Part shown: one piece after another, positions 13,977 through 21,490 of the stretch
How the letters are laid out: every line of letters begins with the position of its first letter
Position numbering within the stretch: the stretch's first letter is position 1
Origin: an uncultured Blautia sp.
GTDB lineage: Bacteria; Bacillota; Clostridia; Lachnospirales; Lachnospiraceae
Direction: 5' to 3'
Length of the DNA stretch: 21,490 bases
Assembly: GCA_934371915.1 (NCBI GenBank)
Contig: CAKROE010000036.1
Coordinates: 1-21,490 of the forward strand
Notes under the pieces: model-generated
Told to the model about the DNA's origin: nothing
Databases searched by the model: none
The model's input: the letters and a program-made list of their open reading frames with translations, nothing else
Position numbers and translations under genes: made by a program

Positions 13977-15853
13977 TCAGAAAATATTTACAGAAGATAT
14001 ATCTGGCCCTGATTTTTATTTTGTTATATGCCCCGATCGTTACGCTTATCGTACTTTCGTTTAATCAGTCAAAGACGAGAGCAAAGTGGGGCGGCTTTAC
14101 TCTGAAATGGTATAAGGAACTGTTCCGGAATGAACAGATCATGAGTGCGTTTTATACGACGCTGATCATTGCGTTTATTTCAGCAGCAATTGCCACACTC
14201 ATCGGAACGGCTGCGGCAATTGCGATTCAGGGTATGAAACAGAAGTGGAAGACCATGTATATGGGACTTACCAATATTCCGATGATGAATGCAGAGATCG
14301 TCATGGGTGTTTCTCTGATGCTTCTTTTTATTGCATTTCGTATGACACTTGGATTCGGAACGATTTTGATCGCACATATCACATTTAATATTCCGTATGT
14401 AATTTTGAGTGTGGCACCGAAACTGAAGCAGACGAACCGCTATACTTACGAAGCGGCACTGGACCTCGGTGCTTCTCCGCTCAAAGCTTTTTTCAAAGTT
14501 GTTTTTCCGGATATTGTACCGGGTGTTCTTTCCGGATTTATGATGGCATTCACCATGTCCCTGGATGATTTTGTTATTACACATTTTACGAAAGGACCGG
14601 GTATTGATACACTTTCTACCAAGATTTACACGGAGGTACGAAAAGGCATCAAACCGGAAATTTATGCACTTTCCACGATTATGTTTGTGACGGTGCTTGT
14701 TCTTCTGCTTCTGGTAAATTATTCGCCGAAGGAAGAAGAGGAAGCTCCGATTCGAAAGAAAGTACGCAGACCATCCAAAGTCAAGAAAATCTTTATTCAG
14801 CGTGTCATCCCGGTAGCAATTTGTATTGTCTTTATCGGCGGCGGTTTCTACTATGCAAAAGAAAGCAGTCTTATGAATGGGGAGGAACTGATCGTTTATA
14901 ACTGGGGTGAGTACATTGACCCGGATGTGTTGACGATGTTTGAAGAAGAAACCGGTATTCATGTAGTTTATGAGGAATTTGAGACAAACGAGATTCTTTA
15001 TCCGAAAGTAAGTTCCGGTGCAATCGCATACGATGTAGTCTGCCCGAGTGATTATATGATTCAGCGAATGATCGAGAATGATCTGCTTTCAGAAATTAAT
15101 TTTGACAATATTCCGAATCTGAAAAACATCGGAAAACAGTATCTCGAGCAGTCCCGACAGTTTGATCCGGAAAATAAATATTCCGTGCCGTATTGCTGGG
15201 GAACCGTCGGCATTCTGTACAACAAGACAATGGTTGATGAACCGGTCGACAGTTGGTCCATTCTCTGGAATCCGAAATATAAAGACAGTATTCTGATGCA
15301 GGATTCTGTACGTGATGCGTTTGGTGCGGCGTTGAAATATCTTGGGTATTCACTGAATTCTACAGATCTTGATGAGCTGAATGAGGCGAAAAATCTCCTG
15401 ATTGAGCAGAAACCTCTGGTGCAGGCGTATGTAATTGACCAGGTGCGTGATAAGATGATCGGAAACGAAGCGGCTCTGGGTGTTATTTATTCCGGTGAAG
15501 CAATTTATACACAGAAAGAGAATCCAAATCTTGAATATGTGATTCCTGAGGAAGGTTCCAATATCTGGATCGATTCCTGGGTGATTCCGAAGAATGCAGA
15601 GCACAAAGAAAATGCAGAAAAATTTATTAATTTCCTCTGCAGACCGGATATTGCACTCAAAAACTTTGAATATATCACTTACTCTACACCAAATGAGGCG
15701 GCGAGGGAGCTGATTGAAGATGAATCTATCCGAAACAGCGAAATCGCATTCCCGGATCTGTCCAGGTATGATAATCTGGAAACATTCCAGTATCTTGGTA
15801 CCGGGGCAGATCAGGTATACGGTGATCTCTGGAATAAAGTAAAATCATCATAA
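13973..15853 (+). CDS. potCD: Fused PotC permease - PotD binding protein (PotCD)
   Basis: 626 residues, starting at TTG 13973 after GGAGGG. Residues 1-250 are a PotC permease with six helices: FSFNQSK (29-33), EAA loop EAALDLGASPLKAFFKV (160-176), FTMSLDDFVITHF (193-205). A charged linker (251-272) leads to a seventh helix (about 275-294). Residues 300-620 are a full PotD domain: NWGEY (310-314), CPSDYM (357-362), QDSVRDAF (443-450), IPEEGSNIWIDS (524-535), RPDIA (558-562). With both permease ends inside, the extra helix carries PotD to the outer face, so the binding protein is tethered to its pore. Most polyamine-contact positions are kept (W311, S359, Y361, D448, W532, D534). Similar fusions occur in other Firmicutes; this is not a sequencing artefact, since the frame is clean throughout. 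Confidence 0.92.
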   Translation: MIRKYLQKIYLALIFILLYAPIVTLIVLSFNQSKTRAKWGGFTLKWYKELFRNEQIMSAFYTTLIIAFISAAIATLIGTAAAIAIQGMKQKWKTMYMGLTNIPMMNAEIVMGVSLMLLFIAFRMTLGFGTILIAHITFNIPYVILSVAPKLKQTNRYTYEAALDLGASPLKAFFKVVFPDIVPGVLSGFMMAFTMSLDDFVITHFTKGPGIDTLSTKIYTEVRKGIKPEIYALSTIMFVTVLVLLLLVNYSPKEEEEAPIRKKVRRPSKVKKIFIQRVIPVAICIVFIGGGFYYAKESSLMNGEELIVYNWGEYIDPDVLTMFEEETGIHVVYEEFETNEILYPKVSSGAIAYDVVCPSDYMIQRMIENDLLSEINFDNIPNLKNIGKQYLEQSRQFDPENKYSVPYCWGTVGILYNKTMVDEPVDSWSILWNPKYKDSILMQDSVRDAFGAALKYLGYSLNSTDLDELNEAKNLLIEQKPLVQAYVIDQVRDKMIGNEAALGVIYSGEAIYTQKENPNLEYVIPEEGSNIWIDSWVIPKNAEHKENAEKFINFLCRPDIALKNFEYITYSTPNEAARELIEDESIRNSEIAFPDLSRYDNLETFQYLGTGADQVYGDLWNKVKSS

Positions 15854-15860
15854 AATATGT

Positions 15861-15902
15861 AAGAGACTTTCTATGAGAAAAATCCTGTAGAAAGTCTTTT
15901 TC
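15861..15902 (+). terminator. Rho-independent terminator of the second pot operon
   Basis: A perfect 10-bp stem AGACTTTCTA (15864-15873) / TAGAAAGTCT (15888-15897) with a 14-base loop and a T-run just after. It lies ten bases past the PotCD stop. Confidence 0.88.
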
Positions 15903-15903
15903 C

Positions 15904-15933
15904 TTGCAGAGAAATATATTACAGGAGTATAAT
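15904..15933 (+). promoter_or_regulatory. Candidate promoter of the DUF3786/ThrE-type genes
   Basis: TTGCAG (15904-15909), an 18-base spacer, then a perfect TATAAT (15928-15933), about 50 bases before the GTG start. A second TATAAT at 15952-15957 has no matching -35. Confidence 0.5.
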
Positions 15934-15982
15934 GCAAAATAACAGAGCAAATATAATGATGTAATGCTGTAAGGAGAAAAAA

Positions 15983-16636
15983 GTGAAAGAAGAAAAAGTA
16001 TCCAACTATATAAAACTCTGTGATGAATGGGCAGAAAAATTTCTCCGGATGGATAAAGCGGAACTGATGAAAAAACTTCCGGAACTGAAGCAGGAGGACG
16101 GCTATCTGAAAATTGTACATTTTGGAGTCCCTTTTGGAATCCGTGAGTCAGATGGCAAAATTGAACGGCTGGACGGACAGGGCGAAGCCAATGCAACGGA
16201 GATGCTGAATATTTATACATTGTTAGGTTATGTAAAAGAACAGGCTTTTTTTATGGATAAATGGGTGCCGTTCGCGGATCTTCGTAATGCAAGACCCTTT
16301 GCACCTGCATATAAGGTTGGTGTGACAGATGTGTTTGCGGAGACTTTTTCCGGACATGCAGAGAAACTTCGGGAGGCATTTAAGAAGCTGAACGGGGTGG
16401 AACTTCCGCAGGGTGATGTGGGCTATCAGATCCATGCGTTTGCATGTGAACCAATGCGCTTTTATTTCTGGGACAGTGATGAGGAATTTGAAGCGCAGGG
16501 AAATATTTTGTTTGATTACAGTGCGACCGATTATAATCATGTAGAAAGTGCCGTATCAACTGCTGAGATGGGAGTGCGGCGGCTTGCAGAAGTTGCGGGA
16601 CTTCCGCTTAAAGGAAAATCGTTCGGAATGAGCTGA
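15983..16636 (+). CDS. DUF3786-like protein
   Basis: 217 residues from a GTG with AAGGAG six bases upstream. It is a soluble cytoplasmic protein without signal peptide or membrane helices. The layout fits DUF3786: an N-terminal helical part ending in MKKLPE, then VHFGVPFGIRESDG (46-59), TEMLNIYTLLGY (72-83), WVPFADLRNARPFAPAY (93-109), and a C-terminal FYFWDSDEEFEAQGNILFDYSATDYNHVES stretch rich in aromatic and acidic residues. The function is unknown. Only 16 bases separate it from the exporter gene that follows, so they are probably co-transcribed. The family call is from memory of motif style. Confidence 0.6.
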   Translation: MKEEKVSNYIKLCDEWAEKFLRMDKAELMKKLPELKQEDGYLKIVHFGVPFGIRESDGKIERLDGQGEANATEMLNIYTLLGYVKEQAFFMDKWVPFADLRNARPFAPAYKVGVTDVFAETFSGHAEKLREAFKKLNGVELPQGDVGYQIHAFACEPMRFYFWDSDEEFEAQGNILFDYSATDYNHVESAVSTAEMGVRRLAEVAGLPLKGKSFGMS

Positions 16637-16652
16637 AAGGAGAAAACGCAAA

Positions 16653-17405
16653 ATGAGCCGTGAAGAAGCAGAACAGTATCTGTATTATGCAATGACAATT
16701 GGAGAACAGCTTCTGATCAGTGGTGCGGAGGTCGGAAGGGTAGAAGATACTATACGGCGCATTTGCCTGGCATATGGGGCAGAGAGGGTGGATGTATTTT
16801 CTATTACTTCCAGTATTGTGACGACTATGTATGGTGAATTTGGCATCTGTACGCAGACGAGGCGTGTACGGGGAATGGCAAATGACCTGGGTAAATTGGA
16901 TGATTTGAATCAGCTGTCAAGATATATCTGCGCACACAGACCCGAACCTCTGGAAATCCGTACGCGGCTGAGTGCGATAGAGCAAAGACCTGTATATTCT
17001 TTTCGGATGCAGATTCTTATCTATGCTGTCATTTCCGGATCTTTTTCTGTATTTTTCGGCGGAGATCTCCGGGACATGATCGCATCGGCACTGATCGGAA
17101 TCGTGTTGAAACTTCTGGAATCCTTTTTGAAGCGCAGCTCTCTGAATTCTCTGATCACAGTCTTTTTATGCTGCGGAGTGGGAGGCATTCTGGCTAATTT
17201 TGCGGTTCTCATCGGTCTGGGACACCGTGCAGACCTGATCAGCATCGGAAATATCATGCTTCTGATACCGGGAATTGCATTTACGAATTCGCTGCGTGAT
17301 CTGTTTTCCGGCGATACGATCACAGGACTGATACGCTGTATGGAGTCTGTATTGCTGGCATTTGTTGTGGGGCTGGGATTTACTGCAGCCAATCTTTTGT
17401 TTTAG
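16653..17405 (+). CDS. ThrE/YjjP-type threonine/serine exporter, large subunit
   Basis: 250 residues. The N-terminal soluble region (1-120) has the family's GEQLLISGAEVGRVEDTI stretch (about 17-34), VFSITSSIVTT and the R-rich RRVRG segment. About five transmembrane helices follow (roughly 127-145, 148-165, 173-195, 200-220, 232-250), including IMLLIPGIAFTNSLRDL. In this family one chain carries this half and a small partner carries the other; the partner is the next gene, 15 bases downstream. The complex is expected in the cell membrane exporting threonine, serine or small dicarboxylates; the substrate is unproven here. AAAGGAG precedes the ATG. Confidence 0.85.
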   Translation: MSREEAEQYLYYAMTIGEQLLISGAEVGRVEDTIRRICLAYGAERVDVFSITSSIVTTMYGEFGICTQTRRVRGMANDLGKLDDLNQLSRYICAHRPEPLEIRTRLSAIEQRPVYSFRMQILIYAVISGSFSVFFGGDLRDMIASALIGIVLKLLESFLKRSSLNSLITVFLCCGVGGILANFAVLIGLGHRADLISIGNIMLLIPGIAFTNSLRDLFSGDTITGLIRCMESVLLAFVVGLGFTAANLLF

Positions 17406-17420
17406 GCAGAGGAGAAAATT

Positions 17421-17867
17421 ATGAATGAGATAATACAGATGCTTGTTTCTTTTACAGGATCACTTGGATTTGCGGCATTGTTTAATATACATGGAAAAAA
17501 ACTCTGGTTTGCAGCACTTGGCGGCTGTCTGTCGTGGGCGGTTTATCTTGCGGCCGGTATATGGACAGCCAGCCCGTATATCTGTGGCTTCTGGTCGACC
17601 GTGGTGATTACTTTGTATGCAGAATGTATGGCAAGGATCCACAAGACACCGGTTACTGTCTTTCTTGTCTCGGCGACGATTCCGCTGATTCCGGGAGCTG
17701 CACTGTATCGGACCATGAACTGGATGATGATGCAGGAGTGGGATAAATTTTGCGCGGATGGAGCCTACACAATTCTTTTTGCTGCAAGTATGGCGGCAGG
17801 AATGACACTTACGACGATTCTCTTTCGGATGATCTGGGGCTGGAAATACCGCCAGCGGTGGATGTGA
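17421..17867 (+). CDS. ThrE/YjjB-type exporter, small subunit
   Basis: 148 residues, nearly all membrane: about five helices (around 5-22, 30-48, 51-68, 76-95 and 112-132). ATIPLIPGAALYRTM in the middle echoes the LIPG motif of the large subunit, as expected for the second half of the ThrE fold. GAGGAG precedes the ATG. It completes the two-part exporter with the gene just upstream. No clear terminator follows; the 137-base gap to the protease gene contains only a short TCAAATC/GATTTGA inverted repeat at 17921-17942. Confidence 0.85.
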   Translation: MNEIIQMLVSFTGSLGFAALFNIHGKKLWFAALGGCLSWAVYLAAGIWTASPYICGFWSTVVITLYAECMARIHKTPVTVFLVSATIPLIPGAALYRTMNWMMMQEWDKFCADGAYTILFAASMAAGMTLTTILFRMIWGWKYRQRWM

Positions 17868-17920
17868 GAGATATAAATTAAAAGCCTGCATGAGGATATT
17901 TATTGGCTGATGATTTATAG

Positions 17921-17942
17921 TCAAATCAGAAAAAAGATTTGA
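17921..17942. repeat. Short inverted repeat upstream of the protease gene
   Basis: TCAAATC (17921-17927) and GATTTGA (17936-17942) flank an eight-base A-rich loop. No T-run follows on the plus strand, so it is at best a weak terminator or an operator. I could not pick a convincing promoter in this gap. Confidence 0.3.
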
Positions 17943-18004
17943 AATATTGAGAAAGATAAAATGGATGTAACTTGAAAATTATGTTTATAAGAAAAGGAGA
18001 GCGT

Positions 18005-21000
18005 ATGAAAAAGAACAAAAAGAGAAATTTTCTGTTTCTTGTATTGGTATTACTGATCTGTATTTGTATTCCGGTACAGGCAGGGGCAAAAGTCAAATTG
18101 AATAAGAAATCAGTATCCGTGCTGGTATCGAAATCGGTAACATTGAAAATGCAGGGTACGAAAAAGAAAGTAAAATGGAAAAGTTCAAATGCAAAAATTG
18201 CAAAAGTTAATTCTTCCGGTAAAGTAACCGGAAAGAAAAACGGTAAGGTAACAATTACCGCAACCGTAGGAAAAAAGAAATATTCCTGTAAGGTCACAGT
18301 AAAGACAGGACTTGATAAAAGGACATGCACTTTAACAAGAGGCGAAACAACAAAAATAAAATTATGTGGAACTTCTGTTAAAGGAGTAAAAAGCAGTAAC
18401 AAAGCAGTTGTGACTGTTAACAAAAAGGGTAAGATTACGGCAAAGAAAAAAGGTTCTGCCACGATTACTTTTACGGGAAATAATAAGAAAAAGTATAAAT
18501 GTAAGGTGATTGTTAAAGATAAAAAGAGTGCAGTGGTGACAACTGCGCCAGTCATCTATTATACAGTTTCTTTTGACAGCATGGGCGGTTCCTCAATTTC
18601 TTCATGTACTGTGCAAAGCGGCGGTACAGTCAGTCAGCCGGATACACCAATGCGTTATGATTATGATTTTGCAGGATGGTATCTGGATACTGAATATACT
18701 CAAAAATATGATTTTAGTACTCCGGTAAAGGCAGATATTACATTATATGCGAAATGGAATCGTCAATCGGCTGATAATTTGGAAGATGATGTGATTGACC
18801 GGGGTGACATCGAACACCTGCATGAAGATGGAAAAATTGATGTAATTTATGATGATAATGGCGGAGTAAGTATGATCGACGGTGATTTTTCGGAAACGCC
18901 TGTTTATAATGCATCAGATGCGGCAGATCTTTTAAACAGATCAAGTCAGTTATTTGGAGAAGATTTTGATGCAGGCACAAATCAGATTTCAGTACAGACT
19001 GTCAATACAGCAGGGGAAACATCAGAAACTTTTTATCGTTATGAACCTACTGTTAATGGAGTACCGGTACTCGGAAATCAGATTATACTGACGACAAATG
19101 AAGATGGAACAGTTAACGGTCTTCACAGCACTTATCAGGATAAAATCGAAAATATTTATGTAAGTGCAGATATAGATGCAGAAACTGCAAAAAATGCTGC
19201 AATATCCGATCTCCTTTCAAGAGATGAAGTGCAGACGTATCTGAGCAAGCTGGCAGAAGTAACTGAGAAAGATTTCGATACGGTTAAAGAAGCGTTTGTC
19301 GAAACACTTTCTGTAAATACAGAGCTTGCTGTTGATGCACTGGATCAGAATTCGAAACCGAGACTGGCATATGTGGTAAGAATTGCGCAGGTTATCAGTG
19401 CAGGAGATGATGATGCAGACGAAGAACTTGAAGACCCACAGAAACAGGATGGAGAAATAAATGCTGTAGAAAATCAGGAAATGACGGAAGATCCGGATGT
19501 TCAGATATCGGAAGAGGCTGCTGACGAATTTGCAGATGATGCAGTAGTACAGGATAGTTCGACAGAGGAAAATATACCGAATGAAACGGAAATTTCGCTG
19601 ACTGAGGAGCAGGAAGCAGACTGGGCGGATAATACAACAGAAGATGCGAATTTAGAAGAAGCTGTTGATGAAATTTCGCTGACTGAGGAGCAGAAAGCAG
19701 AGCTGTCAGATGATACAACAGAAGACGAGAGCTTGGAAGAAACCGCTGTTGATATTCAGCAGGAAGATGAGACGAAAAACTCCGCAGAAGAAGCGGAAAC
19801 AGATAACAATGATGCTTTTACAGAAGCAGCAGAAGTGTTTGATGATGCTGATTTTTCAGAGTTTGCAGACAATGATGGTTCTGAGGTCTTTGATGATGGC
19901 ACAGAGAGCGACAGCAGCAGCCTTGCAGTTATCATAGATTTCACCTACTATATCGATGCAGAGGATGATAATACCCACAGTGCAGGAGAAATTTATCGGA
20001 TAACAGATAATCGTGAAGGTGGGAGTGATTGGGAAAATATATCCTATGCGACATTAGATGCAAAGGGTACTCAGCGCAATATTAATGGACAGCTGAAAAA
20101 CAATACATTCCGTTTTTGCGATACAGGGAGAAACCTGAATACATATAAAGCTTATTATAGTCTGTGGAGTTCAGAATGGAAATTACCTGGAAAAATGGCA
20201 AAAGCAGGTAAAAAGATTTTTTCAGATGATTTGGACTTCGATAAAACAGCAGTGTCTGTGCATGCCAATATGGCAGCAGTATATGATTATTACCAAAATG
20301 TATTAGGACGTAATTCCTTTGACAATGCCGGCGCGCAGGTAAAAGTAAGCTATGGATATGGACTTAATTATAAAAATGCTTATTGGAGTTCATCAATTCA
20401 GCAGATGGTCTTCGGTGGTGGCGGTGGATATACGAAGGCATTGGATGTTGCCGGACATGAGTTTACTCATGCGGTGATTAATTATGTTGTTGGTGATGGA
20501 GTACATACATTATCCTATCAGGGTGAGTCAGGTGCTTTGAATGAGGCATATGCAGATATCTTAGGAAATCTGATTGAAGGAAAGAGTAATAAGGGACGCT
20601 GGCAGATTGCAGAAGATTCTGATGGAACAATTCGAGATATGTCAAATCCTTCTGCATATGATCAACCGGAAAATTATAAAAACAGATATGCAGGCAGCAA
20701 TGATAATGGAGGAGTTCATACAAACAGTGGAATTTTCAACTTTGCTGCATATAAGATGATGTCTGATGGACGTTGCAGCGGTATTTCAAATACAACATGG
20801 GCGAAGGTCTTTTACCGTTCCTTATATCGCCTTAGTACGAATGCCAGTTTTTTGGATGCAAGAGGCGCAATTTTGTGTGAAGCAAAAAAATGCGGATTTT
20901 CTCAGGAACAGCTGCAGGCAGTGAAAGACGCTTTTGATGCAGTAGGTATCACAGAATCAGACAGTGTGAGAATTGTTTTGACATGGGGAGAAAATCCGAG

Positions 21001-21433
21001 TGATTTGGATTCACATCTGGTAGGACCTGGAGTGAACGGAGGAAGATTCCATATTTACTATAGTGATCGTTCGTATTATCAGGATGGAAGTTATGACTCA
21101 GATGACAGCAAATATGCGGCGGATTTGGATTATGATGATACAACTTCTTATGGACCGGAAGTTACTACGATATATAAACTGACTCCTGGAGACTATTATT
21201 TCTATGTGCATGATTATACGAACGGATATGACAGTACGAGCACAGAAATGGGAATGTCCGGAGCTACGGTTAAGATCTTTAGAGGATCAGCGAAAAAACC
21301 ATTTTCAGTCTATTCGATTGGAGCCGGCGAGCATGGAACCATATGGAATGTATGTAAAATTTCGATTGATTCAAGTGGTAATGTAGAGGTAACCCCGATC
21401 AATACATATGGATCGGAAGAAATTTATGATTAG
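18005..21433 (+). CDS. Secreted M4 (thermolysin-like) metalloprotease with Big2 and InlB-type repeats
   Basis: 1142 residues from ATG 18005 (AAGGAG four bases upstream); an upstream in-frame TTG at 17972 lacks a site. Order: signal peptide about 1-27; two very Lys-rich Big2-like domains (28-100, 103-172); a Listeria-Bacteroides (InlB B-type) repeat ending in AGWYLDTEYTQKYDFSTPVKADITLYAKW (184-251); a thermolysin-type propeptide (about 285-465 and 638-670) split by an acidic insert (466-637); the M4 catalytic domain (about 675-985) with zinc site HEFTH (818-822), third ligand Glu847 in GALNEAYAD, and His905 in DNGGVHTNSGI; and a C-terminal beta domain (987-1133) with LTWGENPSDLDSHLVGP, resembling DUF2135/YfaP. 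All catalytic residues are present. There is no LPXTG anchor. It should digest proteins outside the cell. Confidence 0.9.
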   Translation: MKKNKKRNFLFLVLVLLICICIPVQAGAKVKLNKKSVSVLVSKSVTLKMQGTKKKVKWKSSNAKIAKVNSSGKVTGKKNGKVTITATVGKKKYSCKVTVKTGLDKRTCTLTRGETTKIKLCGTSVKGVKSSNKAVVTVNKKGKITAKKKGSATITFTGNNKKKYKCKVIVKDKKSAVVTTAPVIYYTVSFDSMGGSSISSCTVQSGGTVSQPDTPMRYDYDFAGWYLDTEYTQKYDFSTPVKADITLYAKWNRQSADNLEDDVIDRGDIEHLHEDGKIDVIYDDNGGVSMIDGDFSETPVYNASDAADLLNRSSQLFGEDFDAGTNQISVQTVNTAGETSETFYRYEPTVNGVPVLGNQIILTTNEDGTVNGLHSTYQDKIENIYVSADIDAETAKNAAISDLLSRDEVQTYLSKLAEVTEKDFDTVKEAFVETLSVNTELAVDALDQNSKPRLAYVVRIAQVISAGDDDADEELEDPQKQDGEINAVENQEMTEDPDVQISEEAADEFADDAVVQDSSTEENIPNETEISLTEEQEADWADNTTEDANLEEAVDEISLTEEQKAELSDDTTEDESLEETAVDIQQEDETKNSAEEAETDNNDAFTEAAEVFDDADFSEFADNDGSEVFDDGTESDSSSLAVIIDFTYYIDAEDDNTHSAGEIYRITDNREGGSDWENISYATLDAKGTQRNINGQLKNNTFRFCDTGRNLNTYKAYYSLWSSEWKLPGKMAKAGKKIFSDDLDFDKTAVSVHANMAAVYDYYQNVLGRNSFDNAGAQVKVSYGYGLNYKNAYWSSSIQQMVFGGGGGYTKALDVAGHEFTHAVINYVVGDGVHTLSYQGESGALNEAYADILGNLIEGKSNKGRWQIAEDSDGTIRDMSNPSAYDQPENYKNRYAGSNDNGGVHTNSGIFNFAAYKMMSDGRCSGISNTTWAKVFYRSLYRLSTNASFLDARGAILCEAKKCGFSQEQLQAVKDAFDAVGITESDSVRIVLTWGENPSDLDSHLVGPGVNGGRFHIYYSDRSYYQDGSYDSDDSKYAADLDYDDTTSYGPEVTTIYKLTPGDYYFYVHDYTNGYDSTSTEMGMSGATVKIFRGSAKKPFSVYSIGAGEHGTIWNVCKISIDSSGNVEVTPINTYGSEEIYD
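19589..19753 (+). repeat. Two tandem ~81-bp repeats encoding an acidic motif
   Basis: Two direct copies (19589-19669 and 19670-19753) encode 27- and 28-residue units beginning EISLTEEQ and ending in AVD or TAVD. The first 24 bases are identical between copies; the rest has diverged, and the second copy has one extra codon. They lie inside the acidic insert of the protease propeptide. Confidence 0.85.
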
Positions 21434-21447
21434 GAAGGAGAGTGCTG

Positions 21448-21490
21448 TTGAAAAAAAGAGAAGGAATACTTTTAATATTTTTGACAGGAA
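21448..21490 (+). CDS. Start of next gene, 3'-partial; signal or membrane-anchored protein
   Basis: A TTG start follows GAAGGAG (21434-21440) by seven bases. The readable N-terminus begins KKREGILLIFLTG, basic then hydrophobic, as in a signal peptide or first membrane helix. It starts 14 bases after the protease stop, so it is likely co-transcribed and may be another exported protein. Too little is present to name it. Confidence 0.55.
   Translation, partial: MKKREGILLIFLTG

Noticed and set aside
13973..15853. PotC/PotD fusion as a sequencing frameshift artefact
   Set aside because: The frame is continuous, the linker and extra helix give the correct topology, and the PotD part lacks its own signal peptide, ribosome site and start.
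17926..18555. Minus-strand open frame of about 209 codons with many Phe and Leu
   Set aside because: It is antisense to the Lys-rich Big2 region of the protease gene; its hydrophobic look comes from AAA/AAG codons read backwards.
19589..19753. CRISPR-like repeat array
   Set aside because: There are only two coding, in-frame, diverged copies with no spacers; it is a protein repeat.

Overview
The window looks like chromosome from a low-to-moderate GC, anaerobic, Gram-positive Clostridia, most likely a gut Lachnospiraceae. The signs are strong AGGAGG-type ribosome binding sites, frequent TTG and GTG starts, sigma-A-like promoters, polyamine-type ABC transporters, a DUF362 ferredoxin protein, two-part ThrE-type exporter genes, and a large secreted protein built from Big2 and InlB-type repeats. 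The genus cannot be fixed from the sequence alone.

Layout. (1) Bases 1-1664 are the 3' part of a GlgB-like branching-enzyme gene that enters from the left. It lacks key catalytic residues and ends in a lysine/alanine-rich, histone H1-like tail. A terminator and an oppositely oriented tRNA-Thr(CGT) follow. (2) Bases 1992-10027 form one tightly packed same-strand run: M20 amidohydrolase, potA, potB, potC, potD, a PTS enzyme I (ptsI-like) and a DUF362 protein with two [4Fe-4S] motifs. (3) A convergent minus-strand gene (10100-10969) encodes a stand-alone homocysteine S-methyltransferase domain. (4) A lone DUF3825 gene starts at 11237 (GTG). (5) A second polyamine-type ABC operon (12098-15853) has potA, potB and a fused PotC-PotD, and ends at a clear terminator. 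(6) Bases 15983-17867 hold a DUF3786 protein followed by the two halves of a ThrE-type Thr/Ser exporter. (7) Bases 18005-21433 encode a 1142-residue secreted M4 (thermolysin-like) metalloprotease with unusual extra domains. The next gene starts at 21448 and runs off the right edge.

How the genes may work together. Both ABC systems belong to the PotABCD family but differ. The PotD part of the fusion keeps most signature polyamine-contact residues. The free PotD of the first operon has lost the acidic and tryptophan contacts known from E. coli PotD. It sits with an amidohydrolase, an enzyme I with no HPr gene beside it, and an Fe-S protein. My inference is that the first operon imports and processes an amine- or amide-like compound other than free spermidine/putrescine, while the second is the ordinary polyamine importer. 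The first operon is the best candidate here for an undescribed system. The catalytically altered branching-enzyme homologue with its H1-like tail is the next most striking item. No CRISPR array, insertion sequence, phage gene or known riboswitch was recognised.
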